Origin: Oxytricha trifallax
Lineage: Eukaryota > Ciliophora > Spirotrichea > Sporadotrichida > Oxytrichidae
Assembly: GCA_000711775.1 (NCBI GenBank)
Contig: ARYC01002696.1
Coordinates: forward strand, 1 to 64,000
Direction: 5' to 3'
DNA length: 64,000 nucleotides
Shown here: piece after piece, positions 26,004-38,639 of the stretch
Numbering within the stretch: the first letter of the stretch is position 1
Layout: the number at the start of each line of letters is the position of its first letter
The notes under the pieces: model-generated
Told to the model about the DNA's origin: nothing
The model's input: only the letters and a program-made list of their open reading frames with translations
The model's database searches: none
Made by a program: the position numbers and the translations under genes

Positions 26004-26515
26004 TCATTTTCTGGTCAAGAAGAGACCCACCAATGCACCACTTTCGGAAAATATCAAGTAATACTCTGTCTCCTCATCAGCAAAGACAAGGTTCTAGAGT
26101 TCTTTCTTGAGTATTAAAACTGCAATACCTTGGTGAAAGGTATGTGTTTCATAAAGCTCCTTGATGCCCTCATAATTCTGATCTTTAAAGTATCTTTTGA
26201 TGATGACGTTGGTATAAACTTCTCTCTTCTTGTCTATCTCATCGTCATCTAGTATTTAAATATTTACTCGATTGAGTTTGAATTGAAGATTTATTTTTAC
26301 TCTTGTATTATCATAAATAGCTGGCTGATTCTTTGAAAGCAGAAATCGTCAAATCTCTTAACTTATTCCTTATGCTATTTAAAAGAATATATTTAAAGTA
26401 TCATATTTTACATCATTAATAATATCATCTCCATTAAAGCTTCTAGCATAGCCATCTAGGGTGGTGTAGTTTGACAATGCTTGCTGCTGCCTCCATTTAG
26501 TTTTGGATATTTATT
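26004..26515 (-). CDS. Unknown small protein, family member 1 (5' end unclear)
   Basis: Two exons joined by a 37-nt GT-AG intron (26411-26375), phase 0, ending in TGA at 26004. The C-terminal ~110 residues resemble the genes at 32763 and 35224: a KINLQFKLNRVN block, then an acidic linker, IIKRYFKDQNYEGIKELYE, and GALVGLFLTRK at the end. The family is not recognised; helical repeats or a small regulatory domain are possible. The upstream exon reads WRQQQALSNYTTLDGYARSF with no clear ATG. The frame shifts near 26353 (GATTTCTGC); one extra T there would bring the two halves into the same frame as the paralogues, so this is a sequencing deletion or a decayed copy. Confidence 0.55.
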
Positions 26516-28303
26516 AATTATTAATTTAACAAATCCTCTCTTTATTAATAAAATATAAATGTTTATATGAATGAAAATATATATGTTGTGATTTTTATTT
26601 TGCAATATAAACTACTCTCTATCTTGCTTACAAATATAAAATATTGAAAGATTAGTAAGTAAGGGAATATGGAATTAAATGAAAATTATAGAAATAATAA
26701 TTATTAAAAAATTAATGAATTATTTTTAAGAATTTTTTACTTTTCTACTTGTGATAAAAATTAAATTATGATTTAAGGATTTGACTATACTTTTCTTTTT
26801 TTTAGTTTATTGTAAAGTACTAGGAAATTTTAAAATTAGTTGGCTTTATATTTTTAAACTTAAAGGTTTATCTAACTTAAATAAATAGGTTTTTTTACGA
26901 TAATCTTTATTTTTTTATATTAGGATTATATATTTTACTAATATTTTTTTTGTTTTTACCATAAGAAATCAATAGTTGAGCTTGCTAGATAAATAAGTAT
27001 GTATTTTATGCTTATTAGCATTATCAGATTTAGTAGTTGATAGTATGTTATCAAGTTTTATTTTTATGCTCTGGTGGATAGATAATCAAAATTTAACTGT
27101 ATTTTAATCTTTTAAAAAAGAATTTAAGTGTCTACTATCTTCAATGATAAACTAGTAACCTGTGGGCAAAAAATTCTTCAAAAATATTAAGAAAGACTTT
27201 CCTGCTAATATTTCAACTTATGCTTAACCCTCAAAATTTAATTGTATTAACAATAAATATTTCAATACTATAGATTTAATTTTTTAATGAATTTAAGATC
27301 TAGACTTCGTTACCGTTATGAACTATAGGAACTTCTTAGCTTTCGATATTCCATAATTAATTTTGTTATAAAACATATATATTTTGCTTCTCTTTTTTAT
27401 TTCGATTTATTGCTTTTTTATCTTGATATAAGTTGAACTTTGTTACATTTCTATTATTTTAAAATATACAAAAATTATTCTTAGCCCTTAAATAATCCTT
27501 TATATAACTTTATTTGTAAAATTTAAAATACCATTTAAAGAGTTTCATGGCCATAGTCATATAAGATAAAGCTAATTCAATTTCAACTTTGTAAATTTCC
27601 TTGTAAAATATTTATCACATAAGCAGATTAAAACAGTGTTTATTTTATAAAAATAAAACCTCTAAAAGCTTAAAGCACCATATTTTAACTCCAATAACAA
27701 GCCTTAATTTAAATAGTATAATTCCCTTGTGCACACCAAAGGAATCATAATATACGAAATTAAGGGAAAAGTATCCAAATAATATAATTATCTGTTTGAT
27801 CCTACTTGCTACAAAGACTTTTTGAATTTCTTATTAATGATTGAAGATTAAGTCTACTTAAGTCAATCAAATATGCGATTTTGTAAGTTTTTTTGGTGTT
27901 TGATGGTTATAGATTGATTTGAATTAGGCTGAAAGCAATCATCAATTTATTAAAATTTTATGAATAGCTAAGACACTTTGTGCCGATAACCAGTTCTTCA
28001 TTTTAAAATTGTATTCTTATATTAAATTTATCTGATTTTAATAGTTATTATTATTTTTGTCAGAAACTTCAAATATAAGTGGTAGAATTTGAATTTGAGA
28101 AATTTATATTGGTTGATACTTTGATATTGGCTTATTTTTATTGAAAATTATTAACATAACTACTACTCTACTATTTAATTGGAACAAAATAACAAATATT
28201 AAACTGTTTTCAATACACTCTAGAAGCTAAATTCTCTTGTAGAATAAAGCTTTCACAATGTAGACTTGCAAACATTTACTACAAAATATAGCTGACGATG
28301 CAA

Positions 28304-29273
28304 TCACTGACCGAAAAAGCTCTGTGCTGCTTGAGCGATGTTTGCTGAGCTCATCATATTGTTTCTATCCTTGAATTGAGAACCACTCTCTAACATGCCT
28401 TCTTGTTGTTGATGCTCTAGGTTGTACTTAAAACTTTATTAAATGAAATATATCATTTTAAGAACTAAATTAAAGGTACATATTGAGCTATCATTTACAG
28501 TTGCTGTGAAAATATTTAAACGTTGTACATGATTTGTTGTTGCATGAGTGCAGCCTCGTCTTCCCACTGAATCTAGAACTTTGTAACTCTTGGTTTCTCG
28601 ACTAAGATGTGACTAGTGAGTTTATCAAGGATGGGGACTGGTGGTTGGTTCTCATTCAATTCCTGCTCTTCGTAGAAGTTGTTCACGGAGCAACCTACTC
28701 TGAAGAACTCTTGGTTGTTGTAAGAGCAAGTCAGAAGAATACCTGTCACTCCTACGATGTCGTTTTGCAAGATTTTGGAAACATCTGGTGGGTTGCCCCT
28801 ACTATGAAAGTAATTAGCTATTTATAGATTGAAAAGAGCTTGAAAATGTAAATTAGCAGAGTTTTTTCAATTCTTGAGCATTCATTTATTGCAATAAGCA
28901 AGCTTATAAATCACAAATATCACTTTCTTCAAAGATGAACTTCATTTATCCAGCTTGAAGTTCCTCCATTTCAGCCTCTCGAGCACTTGATCATAGGCAG
29001 GGTCTGAAGCCTGACCAATGTAGACAATTCTCCATGTAAGTACTAAATTGAAGTTTATTATCAAATTCACCACGCAAGAGTATTCCGCAAATTTTTCCCA
29101 ATTTTTATATCGAAATTTCCCATTATTTCATACAAAACGATAGCAAACTTTTCAATTGACTTACTCTTAGAGAGTGGCTGAAGTGCCTCAAAGAAGATCT
29201 CGAAGCTGATCTTTGAGAGGAAAGGAGCCTTGGCGTTGTGAGCAATCACATTGATAACGTTGACTAGAGACAT
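28304..29273 (-). CDS. ASF1: Histone chaperone ASF1
   Basis: ASF1 binds the H3-H4 dimer and hands it to chromatin-assembly factors in the nucleus. Family landmarks appear in order: FEIFFEALQPLSK, WRIVYIGQASDPAYDQVLE, GQMKFIFEE, the hallmark DIVGVTGILLTCSY, EFFRVGCSVNNFY, and ENQPPVPILDKL followed by PRVTKFQIQWE. A short Q/S-rich tail ends at TGA 28304. Exon 1 is 29273-29165; a canonical 122-nt GT-AG intron (29164-29043) fits perfectly. Further AT-rich inserts lie at about 28922-28799 and 28521-28428. The second is bounded by a 7-bp repeat GTACAAC (28522-28528 and 28421-28427), as expected of an eliminated sequence. Exon 2 changes frame near GAGAGGCTG (~28970); one missing G would explain it. 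Expected length is about 205 residues, normal for the family. Confidence 0.9.
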
Positions 29274-29856
29274 TTAATATTTCCGCTAATTATTTAAATT
29301 ATTCAAATTACAAAATTCATTCTCATTCTCAATCCTAAGTAATATTATGAGGAAATTATAAAGTAGAGAATTTATATAAATTATCATTAAAATATTGATA
29401 ACTAGAAGATGTTATATTTTAAAGAGTATATTACTTTAAAAATAAATATAGTATATCATTTTAAGTTTTAAATTATCAAATTATTTTATTCTTTAAATTT
29501 ATGCAAGATTATTTTAGCAGTTATATGCAGTAAAATAATACTCGAGATTTATGAGTTTCAATATCTAAAATCATTAATTTGGAAAAAATATATATTAAAT
29601 ATAAATATAATGTTTAAAATAATAAAATTTACTCTCTAAGTTAATCTATTGGCAAGATTTTCATTGATATGAAAAAAAATAAATAAATTTGGAAAAATTT
29701 CTAATTCATACAAAATGGATAAATTCTAACGAAAATATTCACTAATAAAAATATGATTATATTAATATTTCTTTATTTTTTTTATCAATTTTACATGTTT
29801 TTGAGAAATATAAATTAATAATTGAGGAAGTAATTACATAATTACACATCAGAAAA

Positions 29857-31942
29857 ATGGAGCAAAATAATTATGGTAAGTAATTCTCTTCCACATTTTA
29901 ATGCTAATATTTATTTTCTTATATATAACTAATCCATATTCCCATTCAATATTTACTTGTTTCTAGGTAACATGCATGAACATCAAGAAGATGAAAAGAT
30001 AAACTATGAGAAAGAAAGTGCATTAGAGAATCAAATTTACTAATAAAATTAGTATGACCCAATGGACTCTATTAGTCTGAACTAGAATAGGCAATAAAAT
30101 TAAACCACTAGCATTTACTAGTATTTAGAATAGGAATTATTCCTATCAATAATTTGAATGTTTTATTTATTGGGAGGAACACAAATGGAGGTGGTTAGAG
30201 ATCTTCATAACTTCAATAAAATAAATCTCCGAATTAATATACAGTACCCACGCACAGACTAAACAAAAGACCAGTCTCAATATTAAAGAACAAAAAGACT
30301 AATGTTGGCTTGAAAGGAACTTATCATCATTCAGCATCACAGAATTATTTCTTAAGAGTTGTTATAAAGTATTTTATAGAATTTTTGGAATGCAATAAGT
30401 GATCAGCCCAATAGTAATCCAGACTCTCCCAAGTTTGAGGAAGGTCATAGATTAGCTGGAGATACTCGAACAGGCTAGAAAACAGTAACTCAAGTGAATT
30501 TTTTCGAATGCAGAGAGGTCACTAATTGTGAGTTTATTTATGAACACAGTTACAAGAGTAGTATTTCAAGAGGTGGGAATAACTAAAGAGGTGGAATATT
30601 ATTTTAAATCAATTATATTTCTTTAATTTATAGGGATATTTGACACTCTATCAAGATTTTTCACTAGGTAATCTTAATAAGCAGAAATTTCAGCGATGTG
30701 TGTCCTAAAAGATCTACTAGCAATTGGTTTTTTAATGGTGTTTTGATACTTTTCGATATTGATAAACTTGATATAATTTTTTCACACAAGCACTTCACTA
30801 AAAACGATAAACCCATAGATAAACTTAAGTTGTTTAAAATAGATTAATCGACAAGCAACACTCATTCTGATGAACCAATATAGCAAATAATTTTAATTAT
30901 TGAACTTCTTTGCATTAATTTAATTATAAATCTCCTATTGTTTCTCTCTTATGGCTTCTTAAGCTATCAGAGATTCCCAAAGATTCAAATAGTAGATGAG
31001 CTATTAGTTGAGAATAATATCATTGATTTCCATCCCTACATAGTTCAACAAACCCCTTTCTCGCTACTTTACATAAATACCCTCGTGAATTTAAAATATC
31101 TGACAAAAGTAATGCTGGATTATGTACCACTTCGATTTACAGTATAAAAGGACATATTCTTAATTACTTATAGAGACTTTTCTGAATATTTGAGAATTGA
31201 TAATAAAGGGAGAGACGTGGAGTCAGTGACTAGGTCTACTCTTTGGCAGAATTAGTGAAAATATTCAAATTAATAAATAAATAATATTAAAAATAATTAA
31301 AATAAATATGAGTACAATTGATTTAATTGTTGATGTCTTCAATATTATTTATAGGATGGCAAAAAAAAAGAATAAAAGGTATAATAATATTTATTATAAA
31401 TTATTCATTATAATGTCATATCTAAAAAAAAAAAATGTATTATTAAATTTGTTTGAAAAGTTGATTGACATCTGAAAAATATTCACTATAAATTTAATAT
31501 ATTTAAATACAATTAAAATTATAATTTATTATTTCTCTTGTTATCATTAAGTGTTTTAAGTTGGTTAATAATACTAATTTATTAAATGATGAGCAAGAGC
31601 AGGCTAGATTTAATCCACTTCCTGTGTTTGATGAATCAATCCAAGCATTCGTAATAACAAAAGTACTACTTTTATATGGATGTAAAGGGTGTTTATTACA
31701 GAGAGTTCAATAAAATTAAGTGGTCTGATCATGTTATGCACGTGGAAATAGTCAGGCCTTATCTTGTAGGATTTCTACCCAATAGCATCGAAATCAAGAA
31801 TATTTTCAATCCGAACAGAGTAGTCCAGAAAATTGAGCTATTGTAGAGTACGATTTGCAGACATGCTGTAGCTTAGAATCACATTTGCTTAAGAGAATTG
31901 GATAGTATGAAATAAGCCGTTTGGCAATTGATTATTGTTTGA
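29857..31942 (+). CDS. CNH-domain protein, Vps39/TRAP1-like
   Basis: Vps39 and TGFBRAP1 proteins use an N-terminal CNH domain in vacuolar/endosomal tethering (HOPS/CORVET). Here ISAMCVLKDLLAIGF followed by NGVLILFDID near 30684-30770 matches the CNH start. MDVKGVYYREFNKIKW, then PYLVGFLPNSIEIKN, VQKIEL and a final VWQL (31675-31935) match its end. A Q/N-rich N-terminal region precedes it. Two GT-AG introns fit exactly (29876-29966, phase 1; 30591-30633, phase 1). AT-rich DNA at 31259-31560 separates two domain halves and is an unplaced intron or eliminated segment. At least four single-base frame slips occur, several explained by one missing base. The helical repeats of full Vps39 are absent, so this is a short form, a decayed copy or an incomplete germline locus. 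Confidence 0.6.
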
Positions 31943-32762
31943 TATTTCTTTTTTACCTTGTGATTTTAGAAACTTGCACATGATTGCCACTGAGTTCAGG
32001 TTGTACCCCTACATTTATTATAACTTTTAGATTTATTTTTGTAACTTACATTTTAAATTAATGACACTGCATCTTATGAAAAGAAATTTTTTCTTTTATT
32101 AATATAATTGATTAATTTAATTCACTTTATTTCAAATATTTCATGATTAGACTTTAATCTCAAATATTATTTACATTAAAATTTCGGAAATCTCTATCCC
32201 CAAAGATTAAATAAGATATCCACAACAAACGATCAATTAATAAGTCTTATAGATATTTAGCAAAAATTACAATTTTCGTTACTCATAAGTCAAGATTTAT
32301 TATTGACTTTCTTATTGCTTAAAAGAAAATATAAGTAAAATATAAAATAATGATGAAATTATATAAAATTTATTGCTCATAAATCCATGTATTTTTGCGA
32401 AATGTTTCACTAAATTAGACAAAAATTCAGAAAAAAACATAGCTTTTAAAATGTCAGGCTTATTTAAATAAAATTTACTCAAAATCTAAAGTAACCATAT
32501 AAATACAAACTATTATGTTGATTAGAGAAATAAAATATAAGTGTTTATTATAATAATTGACTATAATTATGATTAATTAAATTTATCTATATTTTTACAA
32601 ACTAATCATTTATCAATTTTTATTATTGTAAGAAAAGATTCAGAGATGATATTATTGCTAAATTGAAATAAATATGGTTTTTTTTTTAAATTACTATCAT
32701 CCATTAAAACGTTTAGATTTAACTATTAAGGAGAAAGATATGAAAAATAATTAATTTATAAA

Positions 32763-33335
32763 ATGATTAAAAGAAAATGGAGAGAGCAAAAGAGTTAAAT
32801 GACTTCAAGACCATGCAAGATTACTTAAAACAGCTTCGTTGCCCCTAAAATTTTAGAAGAGGTAAAAATCATTGATTTATATATTTTTTTCTAGCATAAA
32901 CACGAATTGATAATGTACGATAAGTATTTGGTGGAGTAGGGATAGTAGCCCAGAGATAAAAATATAAAAGTAAAGCTAAGACTAAAGATAAATCTTCGAT
33001 TCAAACTCAATACAGTATACAATTAAATAATTTATGACAGTGATCCCGATAAGTTTATGCAGATTTACACACATCTGTGGATCAAGAGATACTCAAAGAA
33101 CTGTGACGCAATCAAAGGAAACTGTGACGCAATTAAGAACTTGTACAAAACTCAAAACTTTCACAGGGAGATGGTAGTTAAAGTGTTGAGAGAAGAAATG
33201 AATCAACTTAAACAGCAAGGCGATTTCGTTTATGCAGACGAAGAGAATGATTACTTCATAAAATATGGGAATGTAAAAGCTCTAGTTGGTCTGTTTATGA
33301 CTAGAAATTTATAAATGAAGTTAATATGGAAATGA
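32763..33335 (+). CDS. Unknown small protein, family member 2 (intact)
   Basis: Exon 1 (32763-32861, 33 codons) joins exon 2 (32895-33335) through a 33-nt GT-AG intron in phase 0. The 179-residue product ends at TGA 33333-33335, with no internal break when TAA/TAG are Gln. Landmarks shared with the genes at 26004 and 35224 are KINLRFKLNTVYNQ, an acidic DSDPDK linker, a WIKRY helix, IKNLYKTQNFH and ALVGLFMTRN near the end. This copy has a small internal duplication (NCDAIKGNCDAIKNL) absent from the others. The protein is charged, without signal peptide or membrane segment. No known family is recognised. Confidence 0.75.
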
Positions 33336-35223
33336 CCCTTAGATTAAAAATAATTTAATTTTTCTAAATATTTAAAAATCTAAATATCATATAAAATAAT
33401 AATATGTTATAATAACTGTTTTAAAAGGCATCTAATAGTGTTTAAGATATAAGTAGCATTTTATTTTTTATATATTTAACATAAATTCTCAAAATAAAAT
33501 AAATTTAAATAAAATCTATGGCAAATTTTCTTATTAATTAAATACATTCATCTTGTTAATTTTTATTTACCAATGAGTTTATAAATTAATTTTATTTTAT
33601 TATAACTGATTTTTAAGAAATCATTTTAAATATTTATTGTAATATTCCAATTATAAATATTACAAAGCATAAAAAATGATGCATAATATATTTAATAAAA
33701 TCCTAGTGCTATTTAATGATTTAAATCAAAGCATATTCGTTGACTTTCTCATAGATATAGATACTTGATAAAATATTTTATGATCGATTTAAATCGTGCT
33801 TTATTTCAATTACATAATTCAAAAGTGCTGTAAAAATTTGTACTATAAAAATATGAACGTTTTATATACCTTTCAATTTCTAATTATCTTGATTTGAATT
33901 TTAACATACTATAAGGAAACTATATTTTATTCAAATGTCATGATTTTAAAAGTGAATAATATTTCTTCAAATTATTAGCAAAATTAAAAAGTTAATCAAA
34001 GGGTTATGGGTTTCCAAGTTTCGCCCTAGGATGGATTGAGTGAATGCTCCAAAATCAAAGTATGAAACTATCTGATTTATCTATCTGGATGGCTTAAGCC
34101 CCAGTATTAATTTTTCCGTACAGCATTTAATAATAATAATAAAAATCTAGGGGTTTCAAGTCTAGAATCCTAAAAAATAAAAATAATTTAGTATTTTTTT
34201 CGAAATGGTTATAATTTAATTGAGAAGATTATATAGATTTGAGATATCTACACTTATAAGTGTTGAAAGTTTAATATATCAAACTTAGAAAAATTAAAAT
34301 ATCAAATGAAATATTTATATAAATTTTAAATGTGATATGTTAAAATTGGCATTAAAGACTATTAAAAAGATTGGTCTCATAGAAAAGGTTAAGATAGTAT
34401 ATAAAACAGAGCATAATTAAAAGGTTAGAAAGGTAAATGGCTGTTCATAATAAATATGATAATTTTTCATAAAAAAATGAAAAAACTAAATCAGCAATAA
34501 TTTAATCAAAAATATTATATTATAATGTCAAATCAAAGGACAACTTGACATTAAAAAATTATGATATAAAATAATTTCATTAATCCACTTTAATATATAT
34601 TACACCTGGTAAGATTAGTTTTGCTAAAAAAACAGCGGATTAGTATAATAGTGAAGATAATATGCAATTTTTACAAATAACCAAAAAATGAAATAAAAAT
34701 ATAAGAAAGGCATCTTTTAGACATATTCTAATCATTACATAATCAAATTCAATCAATTATAATTTATATTACTAATAAATTTTAATTTGCATAAGGAAAT
34801 GAATGTCATGATTGAATAAATGCAAAAGCTAATATATTAAAAAAAATAAGATTTGAGTATTCTTACAAATTCAAAGATTTTCTCATTAAATTTGTGATTT
34901 CATAATCAACTGCTGTAATAATATTTACTGTATTCAATAAAATTAAGTAACTATATCATCAAAATTATAATTTAACTACAAAACAAGATCATCTTTCTTT
35001 TAAAATTTTACCAACTTTATCGATGAAAATATAATAAGTAAATAGATTAATTAAAATTATTCTTTCTTAACTTATAAATAAACTAAAACATATATATTAT
35101 ACCCAAAATAATTGAAATATAAATGACTACTAAATATTTATAGTCATTCATTTAAATATTTAGCAATTTATATAATAAAGAGAAAGAAGATATTTAATAA
35201 TAATTATATAAATCAAATTGGAA

Positions 35224-35710
35224 ATGAAGGCCAAATCATTAAACAATTTAATTACTTTTAATCAAAATGCGTTAAGCAAATTCAACCAAGATTTAGTCAA
35301 TGAGGTATAATTTATTTTATCTAATTAATTTTTAGAAATCTGCTTGGCTTAAAACATATAGCGATTACGATAATTAAAGATTTATATTTAAATTTAATTT
35401 TACTCTTTAATTTAAACTGTATCGGGTAAATGCGCAATAAAATGATGACAGTGACAGAACTAAGCAAAAACATGCATTCTCAAACTTGCAGATTTAGAGA
35501 CTACTAAAGGTACACAAGTACGATGAGATCAAGGAAATTATCAAGCACAAAAACTACCATTAAGACTTAGTCTACTTGATACTCATGGATGAAGCATAGA
35601 CACTTGGTAAATCAATCGCCTTTCTCACTGGTGCCTAGTTCACTACTCACCACAACAGGATTGAAGCTGTGCATATCTTGATGAGCCTCATCATATAAAC
35701 ATAAGGGTGA
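35224..35710 (+). CDS. Unknown small protein, family member 3 (intact)
   Basis: Exon 1 (35224-35304) joins exon 2 (35336-35710) through a 31-nt GT-AG intron, phase 0, giving 151 residues and a TGA stop. The intron sits where its paralogues have theirs, just before the conserved block. Shared landmarks are NFTLQFKLYRVNAQ, an acidic DDSDRTK linker, LQIQRLLKVHKYDEIKEII, and NYHQDLVYLILMDEA. The C-terminus has diverged and lacks the GLF-TR ending of the other two. The role is unknown. The conserved exon structure, intact frame and close spacing to the 32.8-kb copy suggest a local duplication under some selection. Confidence 0.75.
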
Positions 35711-38639
35711 TTATTTTTTTTATAAGTTCAAACATAAACTAACTTGTATTTTATTTTAAAATAACCTTGAAGAGGTTTCTTTATTGAAATAAAGATACGA
35801 TAATTACTGTTAGAATGCCTTCTCTTCTAATGCAATTATTTATAGTATCTCAACTTAGTTTTATTAATTATTAAACTTATATTATATATTCACTGTCAAT
35901 CTTATATAACTAATTTTTGTTCATAATAATTTAATTTTTGATATTAGCATTTGTTGATTATAAGAGTAACTTTACTAACAAGCATGATTAGGAACTTGTT
36001 TTATGTAGTTCTATTTTTTCAATTAAATAAATATTTAAAAAATACCTGAATAAACGAAAGAAATTCAGTAAATCTGTAATTATATTTACGTTTACATTCA
36101 TTAAATTTTTAAATAAAATATTAAATGATTAATAGATTATATGACCCCAAAACCCTAAAAGAAGAATCAATATTTTATCTACGCTCTCTCTACTCTTTAA
36201 GTAAAGAGAAAAAATTCTTGAATAATACTTATCATAAAACATTTATTTTTTTGTGATTTTAATTATCATATACTGCTAAAAGTTTCGTATTTGTATAAAA
36301 TTTATAGTTCCTTCTTCAACTCATTAGAATATAAACATCCATATTAAAGTGAATTTTGTTTACAATCTATCCTATTAAGTAATTATAGGCACAAGTAGCT
36401 ATAAACTGAGCTAATATGTTTTAAGTAAATAACTTTCGAATGTTATTAAATTACCAGAAACATGAACTCTTAATGTGTAATATGATAAAATTTTCATGAA
36501 ATAATATAAATAAAAAGATCTTAACGCAAAGATGGAACAAAATATTTTGGACTAAAGGTAAAACTAGGGATTAGAAATTTATATTTTTGGCGATTATTAA
36601 ATATTACAGCTTTCACAAAGTCAACTGAATTAAAATAAATTATGTATTATTTAATTTTATCTTGGAGAGATTTATAATATTCCAATATTAGATTTGAATA
36701 TTAATTTTTAATTAGAAATCGATTTATTATACTTGAAAAATGGCATACGTTATGTGAAATTATTTGAAAATAGACATCAGACTTTAGATACTATCTCTAT
36801 GAAAAAGTTATCAGAAATACTCAGACAATAACAACATTTTCTACTACTATAACTCTAATTCCTACAACAACTACTCCATCACCTAAAACTACTACCTAAA
36901 GCTCAAATTTTTAATACATAAATGATCAGAAAATTCTTAACTGCCACGAAGATGGAGGTGTTCTAGTTTGAACTATAAATCAAAATTCCTAGGAGATTCT
37001 GTTTTAGCAATAGGAAAAAATATTAATTATATTAGTAATATAATTGATTCTTAATTTCTTAATTTAAATATTTTTCTACAATATCATGAAAGAAAGAATT
37101 ACAAAAAGTCAATTTTTTTATTTTGTGAGAAGTAGTTATTTTTTCACAATAATATCAAGTATTTAATCTAACAAACATTGAATTTTATGTTCGAATAAAT
37201 ATTTTAATTTACAGATAGTTGAATATATTATAAAAAATAATTAGTAAGAGTTTACATTCTAATTTTAATAAATAATTATTTATTACATTTTATTAATTTA
37301 TCAATTTAAATATAATATTTTAGCAAATACTCTTATCTTTGATAGGAAACGAATATAATTATAAATAAGATTTTATATTTTTAAAAATATTATTTTATCA
37401 AATGTTAATGTATTTTATATTCTGAAATAATAAAAATTTTATTTAAAACCATGTAACACAATTTATTTCAATAAAAATATTTAGGTTAAAGATATTAATA
37501 TATTTTTCCATATATTAATGAAATAATAATTTCTCTAATCATTTTTATTAATCCTTACTACTAATAGTCATAGACTCCTTAAATCCAAAATTACCCAATG
37601 TGAAATTCATTCCATTTCCATCATTTAATTACATACTTTTATTTTAGCCAAATATATAATTGTGAACTAAATAGAATAATAATATTAAATTATTATCATT
37701 AACTGAGCTGTTAAAAGTAGTATGAAAATCCCTACTTGATCCAATATTCTTCTGTTAATATTAATTTTAAATCATATTCTTATCATAGTCATTTTCTATT
37801 AAAATCGGACTGCCAATATCTGATTTCTTGATGGATGAGTTCCTAATTGTGCTATGGTAGTTCGTAGACAGCATTATTTGATTAAAAATAAAACAATATA
37901 GTTTTATTTTATTTAAAAGTATAGAAATTAATTTGAGGGATTAAAAATAAATCTTCTTTAAATAAAAAAAATTGACATTTATCAAACTATTTAAAGTTGC
38001 CTAATATTTTGATTGGGAGACACCTAAATTTTGTTCAATAATATTTAAGTTTAATGATCATCAATTTTATTGGCTATTTCGTACTTATCACCCCCTATTT
38101 TCCACAAAACTATGCTGCTAAAACCAATTAAATTATATAAATATATATATAGATATATATATATATATATATTGATATTAACATAAGGGACGATAAACAA
38201 TTTCTATCAATTATTAATATTATATTCTCAAATTTAACCTTTCTATAATAACTTTTCTTTAAAAATTATAATAACTTTACTATCAATTTATATATTATAT
38301 TTAAATTATTAGGTTTTACTATTGATATATTAACTTGGGAAATTTTACTTAATCGGCACCTGTAAAATTGATTAGGTTATGTGAAGGCGATCTCTAGTGG
38401 CTCCATACCTAATTTGTAGTATTAAACATGTTTATTTTCTTCAAAGAGTTATTTAGAGTGTTATTTAAGGAGCTAATGTTTCTATACCTCAAATAATATA
38501 TATAAAATTTAATGAAGGCATAAAAGATAAGTAATTATTTTTAAATAACAATTCTCAAAATAATTTAATCTAATTTTCATTGAAAATTACATATTTATTT
38601 TAGTGAATGTAAATATATAAAAGTTTGTAAATATCTAAA
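35711..38639. other. AT-rich stretch, one possible T-rich coding fragment
   Basis: Mostly AT-rich without recognisable genes. At 36780-36971 (plus strand) a frame ending in TGA encodes a threonine-rich run (TQTITTFSTTITLIPTTTT) like a stalk of a surface protein, but the frame is short and isolated. A (TA)n microsatellite lies at about 38141-38173. Confidence 0.4.

Noticed and set aside
27140-28200. Possible gene between the first family member and ASF1
   Set aside because: Only short frames with random AT-rich composition, no introns that join them and no motif.
38141-38173. TA-rich run as an origin or terminator
   Set aside because: A plain microsatellite with no accompanying motif.
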